From DASZTV01 sp035547515 (GTDB taxonomy: Bacteria > Actinomycetota > Actinomycetes > JAFAQI01), in the NCBI GenBank assembly GCA_035547515.1, contig DASZUS010000002.1:1-37530 (forward strand): a stretch of 37,530 bases of DNA, written 5' to 3'. The notes under the pieces were generated by a model. That model ran no database searches. It was not told the origin of the DNA and saw only the letters and a program-made list of their open reading frames with translations. Both the position numbers and the translations under genes were made by a program. Below, one piece after another: positions 7,174 to 16,221 of the stretch. How positions within the stretch are numbered: the first letter of the stretch is position 1; each line of letters starts with the position of its first letter.

Positions 7174-7425
7174 ATGGACTGGCGCCACCGTGCTGCCTGC
7201 CGTGACGAAGATCCGGAGCTGTTCTTCCCCATCGGCACGACCGGGCCTGCGCTGCTGCAGGTAGACCAGGCGAAGGCCGTGTGCCGTCGCTGCGATGCGG
7301 TCGACGAGTGCCTGACCTGGGCGATCGACAGTGACCAGGACGCTGGCGTCTGGGGCGGTCTGTCGGAGGACGAGCGTCGCGCCGTCCGCCGCAACCGTAT
7401 GCGTACCGCCCTCCGTACTGCCTAA
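7174..7425 (+). CDS. whiB1: WhiB-family iron-sulfur regulator, WhiB1/WblE type
   Basis: 83 residues from ATG 7174, after a GGAGGG ribosome-binding sequence. Four cysteines, Cys9, Cys37, Cys40 and Cys46, form the C-Xn-C-X2-C-X5-C cluster ligand set that binds a [4Fe-4S] cluster reactive to nitric oxide. The turn GVWGG (58-62) and a basic C-terminal tail (RRAVRRNRMR) follow, as in WhiB proteins that bind SigA region 4 and AT-rich or promoter DNA. Gene order with the DAGK-family gene before and pdtaS after is the M. tuberculosis Rv3218-Rv3219-Rv3220c order, which supports WhiB1 rather than another paralog. Confidence 0.95.
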   Translation: MDWRHRAACRDEDPELFFPIGTTGPALLQVDQAKAVCRRCDAVDECLTWAIDSDQDAGVWGGLSEDERRAVRRNRMRTALRTA

Positions 7426-7464
7426 GGTTCCGGCGCCGGACCCCGCACGCCTACCCTGAAGGAC

Positions 7465-7692
7465 GTGACCGAGGACTACGTGCGGCCGCCGACTGTGGCG
7501 TTGCCGCCTCCCGACCACCGGCTTGCGGTGTGGCGGTTCCGGATCGTCGTCGGCGCACTGCTGCTCCTGCTGATGGTCGTCATCGTCCTGGTCGCGCGCG
7601 CCATCGTGCATCAGGGCGACGGCACCGGAACCGTCGGCCTAGGCGATACGCCGGCCCTGGTCAGCGCCGGCGTCGCTAGCGCTTCGGGCTGA
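7465..7692 (+). CDS. Small single-span membrane protein
   Basis: 75 residues with one strongly hydrophobic helix (about 27-46), a Pro-rich cytoplasmic N-terminus and a short Gly/Ala-rich tail. GTG 7465 follows a TACCCT hexamer by seven bases, which favours a leaderless transcript and a real gene. It is convergent with pdtaS and its last 17 bases overlap the pdtaS 3' end. No function can be assigned. Confidence 0.6.
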   Translation: MTEDYVRPPTVALPPPDHRLAVWRFRIVVGALLLLLMVVIVLVARAIVHQGDGTGTVGLGDTPALVSAGVASASG

Positions 7693-9148
7693 TCTCCACC
7701 GTGGCCACCGTGCCCCGCGTTTCACCCGCTTGCAGGGTCAGCCTGCCGCCCAGCTCGCTCTCGACCAGCGTGCGGGCGATTGCCAGGCCCAGCCGGTCGG
7801 AGGAATCGATGGCGAACCCCTCGGGCAGCCCGCGCCCGGAGTCGACCACCTGGACCTGAAGGCCCCCGGCCTCCGGTCGCCGGACGCGTACCGCCACGGA
7901 CCCGTCGACGCCCTCTCCGTATGCGTGCTCCACCGCGTTCTGGACCAGCTCCGAGAGCACCATCGCGAGTGGCGTAGCGACCTCTGCGGTGAGGACTCCG
8001 AAGGAGCCCTCCCGGCTCACGGTCACGTGAGAGCCGGCAACCTCCGCGACCATGGCGAGGACCTGGTCGGCGACCTCGTCGAAGTTCATCGCCTCGTCCA
8101 AACCGCCCGAGAGCGTCTCGTGCACCACCGCGATGGACGACACCCGCCGTACCGATTCCTCGAGCGCGGTCCGCGCTTCCGGGGCAGCGAGTCGGCGGGC
8201 CTGCAAGCGCAACAACGCGGCGACTGTCTGCAGGTTGTTCTTCACCCGGTGATGGATCTCGCGGATCGTCGCGTCCTTGCCGATCAGCGCGCGCTCGCGG
8301 CGCCGCAGCTCGGTGACGTCATGCACCAGGACCAGCGTCCCGATGTGCTCGCCACCCGGCCGCAAGGGCAGCGCCCGCAGCTGGACGACCGTGTCACCGG
8401 ACTCGATGTCCACCCCGGCCGGTGCCCGCCCGCCGGTGACGTTCGCGATCGCCTGAGCGTGCTCGGGATCTGCCAGCGGAAGGCTCACTGCGGTCAGGGA
8501 CTGCCCGGTCAGGTCGCCGAGGTGGCCCAGCCTGCGGTACGCCGACAACGCGTTCGGGCTCGCGAAGACGACTGCGCCGGCGGCGTCGAGTTGGATCATG
8601 CCGTCGCCGACCCGCGGCCCACTCCACTCCGCTCCGGTCTCGCCTGGATAGGGCCACCGGCCCTCGGCGAGCATCTGCGCGAGGTCGTTGGCGATCCGCA
8701 GGTAGGCGATCTCGAGGCGGCTCGGGGTTCGGGTGGCGGCCAGGTTGGTGTCGCGCGCGACGATCGAGACGACTTCGTCGCCGACGCGCACTGGCAGCGC
8801 CTCCTGGCGCACTGCGCCCTGGCCGATCCACGCCGGGTCGCCTTCGCGGCAGATCCGGCCCTGGGTCAGCGCTTCGGCCAGCTGAGGTCGCTCCTCTGCG
8901 GTCACGACACGGCCGACAAGGTCGTCCTGGTACGCCGTGGGCCCCGTGGTCGGGCGCATCTGCGCCACCACCACGAACTCCTCGCCGGCGGCGTCGGGAA
9001 CCAGCAGCAGAAGGTCGGCGAAGGAAAGGTCGGCGAGCAGCTGCCAGTCGCCGACCAGGCGATGCAGTCGCTCGGTGATGCCGCCAGCCTTGGGGTTGGC
9101 CGCATCGGTGAACCCGCGAGCCGCGAGCAGCTCGTCCATCGTCGGCAC
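7676..9148 (-). CDS. pdtaS: Sensor histidine kinase, PdtaS type
   Basis: Soluble 490-residue kinase without membrane segments. Domains in order: an N-terminal GAF-like domain (about 1-150), a PAS domain (about 180-285), a HisKA_2 dimerisation/phosphoacceptor segment with EIHHRVKNNLQTVAALLRLQ (His299-His300), and an HATPase_c domain with N-box ELVQNAVEHA (400-409) and G-box DSGRGLP (436-442). In M. tuberculosis PdtaS phosphorylates the ANTAR antiterminator PdtaR; no such partner is in the window. Position after whiB1 matches Rv3220c. GTG 9148 follows a TACCCT hexamer by seven bases. Confidence 0.93.
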   Translation of the reverse strand: MPTMDELLAARGFTDAANPKAGGITERLHRLVGDWQLLADLSFADLLLLVPDAAGEEFVVVAQMRPTTGPTAYQDDLVGRVVTAEERPQLAEALTQGRICREGDPAWIGQGAVRQEALPVRVGDEVVSIVARDTNLAATRTPSRLEIAYLRIANDLAQMLAEGRWPYPGETGAEWSGPRVGDGMIQLDAAGAVVFASPNALSAYRRLGHLGDLTGQSLTAVSLPLADPEHAQAIANVTGGRAPAGVDIESGDTVVQLRALPLRPGGEHIGTLVLVHDVTELRRRERALIGKDATIREIHHRVKNNLQTVAALLRLQARRLAAPEARTALEESVRRVSSIAVVHETLSGGLDEAMNFDEVADQVLAMVAEVAGSHVTVSREGSFGVLTAEVATPLAMVLSELVQNAVEHAYGEGVDGSVAVRVRRPEAGGLQVQVVDSGRGLPEGFAIDSSDRLGLAIARTLVESELGGRLTLQAGETRGTVATVEISPKR

Positions 9149-9175
9149 GCCGACGAGGGTAGAGCCGTGAAGCTG

Positions 9176-10258
9176 CTAGGCGACCAGCCCGACGCGACGC
9201 AGCTCGACGGTCAGGTCGTGCGGGTTGGTGGAGGCGGTCATCGCGGCGTCGAGGGTGATCACGCCGTCACGGATCAGCGCGACGAGGTGCTGGTCGAAGG
9301 TCTGCATCCCGTAGTACGAGCCGTCCGCGATCAGCCCCAGGATCGCCGAGGACTTCTCGGCGTCCATGATCGCGTCGGCGACGCGACCGGTGTTGATGCA
9401 GATCTCCATCGCCACGCACCGGCCTTCCCCGTCGGCACGCGGCACGAGCCGCTGGCAGATGATCCCGCGCAGCGCGCTTGCCAGCGAGATGCGGACCTGC
9501 TTCTGCTCGTGCGGCGGGAAGAAGTCGACGACGCGGGTGATGGTCTCCTGCGCGTCGGTGGTGTGCAGCGTCGACATGACGAAGTGGCCGGTCTCGGCGG
9601 CGGCGAGGGCAGCCCGGACCGTCTCCTGGTCGCGCATCTCACCCACGAGGATCACGTCGGGGTCCTGCCGCAACGCGGCGCGAAGTGCGACGTGGAAGTC
9701 GTCGGTGTCGACTCGCACCTCGCGCTGGTTGATCATTGCCAGCTTGTCGAAGTGAACGATCTCGATGGGGTCCTCGATCGTGACGACGTGAACCTCGCGG
9801 TTGACGTTGATGTGATCGATCATCCCGGCGAGCGTGGTCGTCTTGCCGGAGCCGGTCGGGCCGGTCACGAGGACCAGGCCGCGCGGCTCCAGGGCGAGCG
9901 TCTCGAGCACGGCCGGCAGGCCTAGGTCGCGAAGCGGGATGGCACCGACCGACACTCGCCGGAAGACGAGCCCCGCCGACCCCCGTGAGCGGAACGCGTT
10001 GACGCGGAACCGGCCGACGTCGGGCAACGAGTAGGCGAAGTCGGCCTCGTTGGTCCGCTCGAACTCCTCGATCAGGTCCTCGCGCAGGACCTCGCGCACC
10101 ATCTGCTCGGTGTCCGGCGGCGTCAGGTCGCGAGTCTCGAGCTTGCGCAGCCGGCCGTCGATACGGACCCGCGGCGGCGAGCCGACCTTGCAGTGGAGGT
10201 CGGAACCTCCGCAGTCGACGAGGGCGCGGAGGAACGGCTCGATCATCAGGCCCGCCAC
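9176..10258 (-). CDS. pilT: PilT-type twitching motility ATPase
   Basis: 360-residue hexameric secretion ATPase that drives type IV pilus retraction. N-terminal domain contains GGSDLH (17-22). The ATPase core has Walker A GPTGSGKT (133-140), Asp box VVTIEDPIE (158-166), Walker B DVILVGEMRD (201-210) and His box STLHTTDA (229-236). The C-terminal GMQTFDQHLVALIRDG segment is diagnostic of PilT rather than PilB or GspE. GTG 10258 follows AAGGAG. It lies in one orientation with the biotinyl protein and pdtaS; no pilin or other pilus gene is in the window, so its partners must be elsewhere. Confidence 0.93.
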   Translation of the reverse strand: MAGLMIEPFLRALVDCGGSDLHCKVGSPPRVRIDGRLRKLETRDLTPPDTEQMVREVLREDLIEEFERTNEADFAYSLPDVGRFRVNAFRSRGSAGLVFRRVSVGAIPLRDLGLPAVLETLALEPRGLVLVTGPTGSGKTTTLAGMIDHINVNREVHVVTIEDPIEIVHFDKLAMINQREVRVDTDDFHVALRAALRQDPDVILVGEMRDQETVRAALAAAETGHFVMSTLHTTDAQETITRVVDFFPPHEQKQVRISLASALRGIICQRLVPRADGEGRCVAMEICINTGRVADAIMDAEKSSAILGLIADGSYYGMQTFDQHLVALIRDGVITLDAAMTASTNPHDLTVELRRVGLVA

Positions 10259-10338
10259 GTCAACTCCTTCGGCGTGATTGCCCGAAACCTTGACCGCATT
10301 TCCGTCTTCCTCGTCCGTTCGCGACGCAGAGGCTCGGC

Positions 10339-10551
10339 TCAGCCGACGACCGCGATCAGGTCGCCTTCCTGGACCACCTGCCCCTCGGTGACCAGCAGCT
10401 GCTCGACGGTGCCTGCGCCCTCGGCGAGCACCGGGATCTCCATCTTCATGGACTCGAGGATCACGAGCGTGTCGCCGTCCTCGACCTGGTCACCGGCCGA
10501 AACCAGCACCTTCCAGACATTTGCGACCATCTCGGCCCGGACCTCTGCCAC
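10339..10551 (-). CDS. Free-standing biotinyl carrier protein (TB7.3-like BCCP)
   Basis: A 70-residue biotinyl domain and nothing else. The biotinylated lysine is Lys36 in ESMKMEI, and the hairpin repeats (VANVWKV, VEQLLVTEGQVV) are those of BCCP domains. It is the counterpart of M. tuberculosis TB7.3 (Rv3221c) by size and synteny. Here it lies in the same operon as a biotin carboxylase that lacks its own carrier domain, so it very likely carries the carboxybiotin for that enzyme. GTG 10551 is preceded by GGAGG. A TACCCT hexamer at 10595-10600 could provide its own promoter. Confidence 0.93.
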   Translation of the reverse strand: MAEVRAEMVANVWKVLVSAGDQVEDGDTLVILESMKMEIPVLAEGAGTVEQLLVTEGQVVQEGDLIAVVG

Positions 10552-10612
10552 ATCGCCTCCGATCGACTGCTGCCAGGAAATGAATGTGGCTGTGAGGGTA
10601 GTGGCAGCCCCG

Positions 10613-10846
10613 TCAGCGGCCGTCGAGCTCCCGCTGCAGCCGCTCCGCCGCCGACTTCCAATGGGCAGCCTCGGCCTGCGACTTGCGCAACTCGCGCATC
10701 AGCCCGCTGACCACCTCACCGCTGAGGCGGTCGGGCTCGCCCGGCCGCACCCCGCGGGCCCGGCGGCGGGACAGCACGTATCCGGCGACGATGATCGCGG
10801 CGAGCCCGGCGAGGATGGCCGCGCCGATCGCAACCGTCGCGGTCAT
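10613..10846 (-). CDS. Small membrane protein with C-terminal coiled coil
   Basis: 77 residues: one N-terminal transmembrane helix (about 5-25), a basic RRRARG stop-transfer, then a charged helical segment predicted to coil (VVSGLMRELRKSQAEAAHW onward). It sits between the enoyl-CoA hydratase (25 bases upstream) and the biotinyl protein gene on the same strand. It might anchor an enzyme complex to the membrane, but that is only position. No family recognised. Confidence 0.65.
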   Translation of the reverse strand: MTATVAIGAAILAGLAAIIVAGYVLSRRRARGVRPGEPDRLSGEVVSGLMRELRKSQAEAAHWKSAAERLQRELDGR

Positions 10847-10871
10847 CGCGGAGCGGTCGTCGAACCGGTGC

Positions 10872-11659
10872 TCAGCGACCGGTCCACTCGGGCGGGCGCT
10901 TGTCGAAGAACGCCGAGATCCCCTCGACGGCGTCCTTGGTGGTGGTCAGGAGCGACAGCTGCGCCTGCATCGCCTCGAGGGCGGCGGGCAGTGAGGGGGT
11001 CTCGGTGGCGCTGACCCACGCGGCCTTGCCCAGGCGTATGGCAACGGGAGCCGAGCTCGCGAGCTTGCCGACGTACCCGTCGAACTCGGCGTCGAAGCTC
11101 GCGTCCGGGAACACCCGCGAGACCAACCCCATCTCGTAGGCCGCCCGCGCGTCGAACCGGTCGCCGATCAGCATCCGGTCCATCGCATGCTTCGGCGAGA
11201 CGTGACGGGCGAGCAATGCGCTCACCATGAACGGCCACAGCCCGCGGTCGATCTCGGGCATGCCGAAGGCGGCGCTCTCCCGTGCCAGCACGACGTCCGC
11301 GCCGGCTGCGAGGCCGATCCCGCCGGCCAGGCACAGGCCCTGCACCCGGGCGACGATCGGTACGCGGCAGGCGCGCATCGCCAGCACCAGCCTCGCGAGC
11401 AGGCCGCGGCCCTCGTGCTGCTCGAGGCCGGTCGCGTCGTTGCCCATCACCGCGAGATCCGCCCCGGAGCAGAAGACCCGCTCACCCGCGGAGGCGAGCA
11501 CGACGACCCGGATCTGCGGATCGTCCGACGCGGCGGCCACCGCGTCGAGCATCCCTTGCATGACCGCGGCGGAGAGCGCATTGCGCTTGTCCTCGCGGTT
11601 GATGGTGAGCCGCAGGACGCGCCCGTCGAGCTCGGTGAGGAGGTCGTCGTTCGCGGCGC

Positions 11660-11663
<4 letters not shown>
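10872..11663 (-). CDS. Enoyl-CoA hydratase/isomerase family protein
   Basis: 263-residue crotonase-fold enzyme. The two oxyanion-hole segments are CSGADL (65-70) and LAGGIGL (112-118), and a PEIDRG motif supplies Glu137. The first catalytic Glu of standard hydratases, normally inside the GGG-x-E-L motif, is Gly117 or a neighbour here, as in crotonase-fold isomerases, so the reaction may be isomerisation or a specialised hydration. ATG 11663 overlaps the biotin carboxylase stop by four bases (ATGA). The pairing with a biotin carboxylase recalls leucine and branched-chain catabolic operons, where a carboxylase and a hydratase act in sequence. Confidence 0.88.
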
Positions 11664-13000
<1,337 letters not shown>

Positions 13001-13113
13001 CTCGCCCACAGTCTCTCTCGCCGCCGGGATCAGCCGGCGCGTGGCCTCGCGGCAGACTGGTTGAGCAAGGGCCGCGAAGCCGGCGCCGACAACCGGCGAG
13101 GAGACGGGCACAC

Positions 13114-13716
13114 ATGGGTCTGGTCCTGATCGTCGTCGTCGGCGCCGGTGCAGTCGCCGCGCTGACCGGGGGCGGCTGGCAGGGCTTCGGCGAGCTCGAT
13201 CTGCGGGCAATGCCGCTCGTGGTCGGGGCGGTAGCGCTGCAGGTGCTGGGCGCGCTCCTTGCCGACCACACCGGGACCAGCTGGTGCTACTCGGCCGGCC
13301 TCGCCGGATCTGCCGCTTGCGCGCTCGGCTTCTGCCTTGCCAACCTGCGCGTCGCGGGCATCCCGCTAGTCGCACTCGGGCTGGTTCTCAACGCAGTCGT
13401 CGTGGCCCGCAACGGTGCGATGCCGGTGTCGATCTTCGCGGCCCACCGGGCGGGGGTCTCGATCCTGTCCATCGCGACCGGCAACGACGCGCGCCACACG
13501 ATTGCCGGGATCGGCTCGGTGTGGCGCTGGCTCGGCGACATCATCCCGCTGCCGTTGCCGTGGGTCCCGGAAGTCGCCAGCCCAGGCGACCTGCTCGTCG
13601 CTGCGGGACTCGGCGAGTTTATCGTGATGGCGTCGCGGCGAGGCCACGGCGCTCAGACCGGCGGGGACGCCTGCCAGGCCTCCCAGGCGCTCTCGACCAT
13701 GGAGCGCAGGTCGTAG
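13114..13716 (+). CDS. DUF5317-like integral membrane protein
   Basis: 200 residues with about five hydrophobic helices (roughly 2-17, 33-47, 58-75, 79-97 and 158-172) and a conserved-looking centre NAVVVARNGAMPVS. I assign it tentatively to the DUF5317 family of unknown function. It is divergent from accC with 113 bases between, and its last 64 bases run over the 3' end of galE on the other strand, an unusually long convergent overlap. GAGGAG lies about ten bases before ATG 13114. Confidence 0.7.
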   Translation: MGLVLIVVVGAGAVAALTGGGWQGFGELDLRAMPLVVGAVALQVLGALLADHTGTSWCYSAGLAGSAACALGFCLANLRVAGIPLVALGLVLNAVVVARNGAMPVSIFAAHRAGVSILSIATGNDARHTIAGIGSVWRWLGDIIPLPLPWVPEVASPGDLLVAAGLGEFIVMASRRGHGAQTGGDACQASQALSTMERRS

Positions 13717-14618
13717 CGCGCGGTCCATCCGAGCTCGGTCCGGATCCGGTCGACGGTCGCGACGATGCGAGCCGGGTCACCGCTTCGCCGGGGCGCGACC
13801 ACCGGCTCGGTGCTGATGCCCGTGGTCTCGGCCACCATGGCGAGCACCTCGCGAACGCTCGAACCCACGCCCCGCCCGATGTTGTACGTCGCCGAGCCGC
13901 CGCCCTCGCTGAGGTGCTCGAGGGCACGAACATGCGCATCGGCGACGTCGGCGACGTGGACGTAGTCGCGGATGCACGTGCCATCCGGTGTGGGGTAGTC
14001 GTCACCGAAGATCTTCGGCGGCTCGCCCGCGGTGAGCGCCCGCAACGCCATGGGAATCAGGTTGAGCACCGCCGGGTCCCCGAGATCGGGGGCGGCGGCG
14101 CCCGCGACGTTGAAGTACCGCAGCGAGATCGCCCGGAGCTCGCAGGAGGCGGCAGTAGCGCGGCCCAGCCATTCCCCGATGACCTTCGTCTCGCCGTACG
14201 GGCTCAGTGGCGCCAGGGGCGTGTCCTCGGTGACCTGGTCGACGTCGGGCATGCCGTACGTCGCCGCGCTGGAAGAGAACACGAATGACTCGACGCCGTT
14301 GGTGGTCGCGGCCTCGAGTAGGCCTACCAAGCCCACGACGTTCTCGCGGTAGTAGAACAGCGGCCGCTCCACGGACTCGCCGACCTGCTTCTTGGCCGCG
14401 ATGTGGATGATGCCGCCGACCCGGTGCTCCCGGATCGTGGCCTCGACGAGGTCTCGGTCGAGGACGCTGCCGCGTACCAAGCTCGCGTCGCCGATCCGGC
14501 CGGGACGTCCGGTGGAGAGGTCGTCGAGCACGACGACCGGCTCGCCGCGGTCGCGAAGCGCCTTCACCACGTGAGCGCCGATGTAGCCTGCGCCGCCCGT
14601 CACCATCCAAGCTGTCAC
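13653..14618 (-). CDS. galE: UDP-glucose 4-epimerase
   Basis: 321-residue short-chain dehydrogenase of the extended class, interconverting UDP-glucose and UDP-galactose for cell-envelope sugars. NAD-binding TGGAGYIG is at 7-14. The Ser of the SSSAATYG segment and the Tyr and Lys of YGETK form the catalytic triad; SLRYFNVAGA and the C-terminal RRSGDPARIVAT are epimerase signatures. GTG 14618 follows a TAGGGT hexamer by seven bases, indicating a leaderless mRNA. It is not part of a visible sugar operon. Confidence 0.94.
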   Translation of the reverse strand: MTAWMVTGGAGYIGAHVVKALRDRGEPVVVLDDLSTGRPGRIGDASLVRGSVLDRDLVEATIREHRVGGIIHIAAKKQVGESVERPLFYYRENVVGLVGLLEAATTNGVESFVFSSSAATYGMPDVDQVTEDTPLAPLSPYGETKVIGEWLGRATAASCELRAISLRYFNVAGAAAPDLGDPAVLNLIPMALRALTAGEPPKIFGDDYPTPDGTCIRDYVHVADVADAHVRALEHLSEGGGSATYNIGRGVGSSVREVLAMVAETTGISTEPVVAPRRSGDPARIVATVDRIRTELGWTARYDLRSMVESAWEAWQASPPV

Positions 14619-14656
14619 GGGCTAGACCCTATTGCTGCCTACTGCTCGATCTGCTG

Positions 14657-14926
14657 CTACTGCTCGGGCAACCCGCTTCGAGCCTCGTCGAGCTTGAGCC
14701 GCAGCCGCGTTTTGAAGTCTTCCGACGCGACCTCCCCGCCGCAGCAACGACTGACCAGCTTCTTGACGTCTTCGTACATGTCGAACTGCTCCAGGCACGG
14801 CCGGCACTCCTCGAGGTGATGGCGCACCTCGACGCAGTTGGCCTCGTCGAAGTCCTGGGCCAGGTAGATGTCGACCCGGCGAATCACCTCGACGCAGTCG
14901 ACCTCGTGCGGGTTGCCGCAGCTCAT
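14657..14926 (-). CDS. rsrA: Zinc-binding anti-sigma factor RsrA/RshA
   Basis: 89-residue redox switch that holds SigR inactive and releases it when its thiols are oxidised. The ZAS motif residues sit exactly where they do in Streptomyces RsrA: Cys11, His37, Cys41 and Cys44, in HHLEECRPC. Extra cysteines are at 3, 31, 61 and 62. The start overlaps the sigR stop (ATGA), giving translational coupling. The C-terminal half is helical and charged. Confidence 0.95.
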   Translation of the reverse strand: MSCGNPHEVDCVEVIRRVDIYLAQDFDEANCVEVRHHLEECRPCLEQFDMYEDVKKLVSRCCGGEVASEDFKTRLRLKLDEARSGLPEQ

Positions 14927-15513
14927 CCCTCTGCTCCTGTCCGCAGATAGCCGCGCTCGGCGGCATAGGACGCCAGTGCCTCTCGCAGCGCGCGACGTCC
15001 GCGGTGCAACCGCGACATCACGGTGCCGATCGGGGTCCCCATGATGTCGGCGATCTCCTTGTAGGCAAAGCCCTCGACGTCGGCGAGGTAGACCGCCATC
15101 CGGAAGTCCTCAGGGAGTGACTGCAGGGCTTCCTTCACGTCGCTGTCGGGCAGGTGGTCGAGCGCCTCAAGCTCGGCCGACTTCAGCCCGGTCGAGGTGT
15201 GGGACTCGGCGCTCGCGAGCTGCCAGTCCTCGACCTCGGCGTCGCTGGACTCCTGCGGCTGACGCTGCTTCTTGCGGTAGTTGTTGATGAACGTGTTGGT
15301 CAGGATCCGGTAGAGCCACGCCTTGAGGTTGGTGCCCTCTTCGAACTGGTGGAACGCGGCGAACGCCTTGACGTAGGCCTCCTGGACCAGATCCTCGGCA
15401 TCCGCCGGGTTACGCGTCATCCGCAGGGCCGCGGAGTACAGCTGGTCGGTGAACGGCAGCGCGTCGCGCTCGAATCGCGCACTGCGCTCCTCGAGCGTCT
15501 CCTGCCTCGCCAT
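14923..15513 (-). CDS. sigR: ECF sigma factor SigR/SigH (thiol-oxidative stress)
   Basis: 196 residues from ATG 15513. Region 2 contains RNPADAEDLVQEAYVKAFAA and the -10 contact helix FEEGTNLKAWLYRIL; region 4 has the helix-turn-helix YKEIADIMGTPIGTVMSRLHRGRRALR. With RsrA it forms the actinobacterial thiol-disulfide stress system that turns on thioredoxin and mycothiol genes. The promoter in front of it is a match to its own consensus, so it autoactivates. A much longer open frame running upstream is antisense to aroA and not real. Confidence 0.96.
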   Translation of the reverse strand: MARQETLEERSARFERDALPFTDQLYSAALRMTRNPADAEDLVQEAYVKAFAAFHQFEEGTNLKAWLYRILTNTFINNYRKKQRQPQESSDAEVEDWQLASAESHTSTGLKSAELEALDHLPDSDVKEALQSLPEDFRMAVYLADVEGFAYKEIADIMGTPIGTVMSRLHRGRRALREALASYAAERGYLRTGAEG

Positions 15514-15549
15514 GGCTGGCGACAATAGCCCTACGCTCACGCACCCAAG

Positions 15550-15575
15550 AACGCACGGCGGCGCTGCCGGATTCC
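15550..15575 (-). promoter_or_regulatory. SigR-type autoregulatory promoter of sigR-rsrA
   Basis: On the minus strand GGAAT (15575-15571) is followed after exactly 18 bases by GTT (15552-15550), the SigR/SigH consensus GGAAT-N18-GTT. Transcription would begin near 15542, leaving a leader of about 30 bases before ATG 15513. It starts directly after the stop of the upstream hydrolase. Confidence 0.75.
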
Positions 15576-16184
15576 CTACCGGCCGGCCAGCCAACCGGTG
15601 ACCGCGGCGGCGACAGCGGCCGGGTCCTGCTTGAGGGAGTGGTCGCCGGGCACCTCGATCACGTTCGTGCCCCGCGGCAGCTGTGCCGCCGTCCCGAATG
15701 CGTCGCGGGCGCCCTGTACGACGAGCAGCGGCGCCCGGAGCGCCTGGATCTCCTCCGCCCTGGACTTCTCCGGCTTGCCGGGCGGGTGCAGCGGGAAGGC
15801 CAGGGCCACCACCGCGTCGGCGGCGACCTCGTCCGCGGTGCGCACGGCAACCCGGGCGCCGCTGCTGCGGCCGCTCACGACGAGCTTGCGGCCCTTGCGC
15901 TCGTTGCGCAGCGCCGCGATCACCGCTAGCCACGCCGCGTCGAGCCGGTCCGGACGCTCCGGCGCCCGATGCCCCTTGACCCGATAGGGCTGCACGACCC
16001 GCGCGACGGTCCATCCGGCCTGCACCAGAGCGCTCGACACGGCGAGGATGTCGACCGCGTCGATGCCGCCGCCCGCACCATGGCCGACGACGTACAGGCC
16101 ACTGCTTCCGCGGCGGCTCAGCACGACGTGGGCCGGGCCGCTCGGCGTCTCGACCACGATGGTGCGGACGTCCAGCGCTGTCAC
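15576..16184 (-). CDS. Alpha/beta hydrolase (KANL3/Tex30-like)
   Basis: 202 residues from GTG 16184. Likely serine hydrolase with nucleophile Ser107 in GRSSG (105-109), acid Asp161 in GARDAFG and His182 in GDHSLK. The oxyanion-side motif is GHGAGGG (34-40). The compact size and GDHSL ending resemble the Tex30/KANL3-type hydrolases found in many bacteria, whose substrates are unknown. It reads toward sigR and is divergent from aroA, with only 37 bases between the two starts. Confidence 0.82.
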   Translation of the reverse strand: MTALDVRTIVVETPSGPAHVVLSRRGSSGLYVVGHGAGGGIDAVDILAVSSALVQAGWTVARVVQPYRVKGHRAPERPDRLDAAWLAVIAALRNERKGRKLVVSGRSSGARVAVRTADEVAADAVVALAFPLHPPGKPEKSRAEEIQALRAPLLVVQGARDAFGTAAQLPRGTNVIEVPGDHSLKQDPAAVAAAVTGWLAGR

Positions 16185-16221
16185 CGGAGCACTGTGCCAC
16201 GCCTGATGGGACGATCTTCGG

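Noticed and set aside
7730..9925. Open frame of about 730 codons opposite pdtaS and pilT
   Set aside because: It spans two convincing genes on the other strand, is rich in Arg, Gly, Asp and His, and has no recognisable fold; typical antisense shadow.
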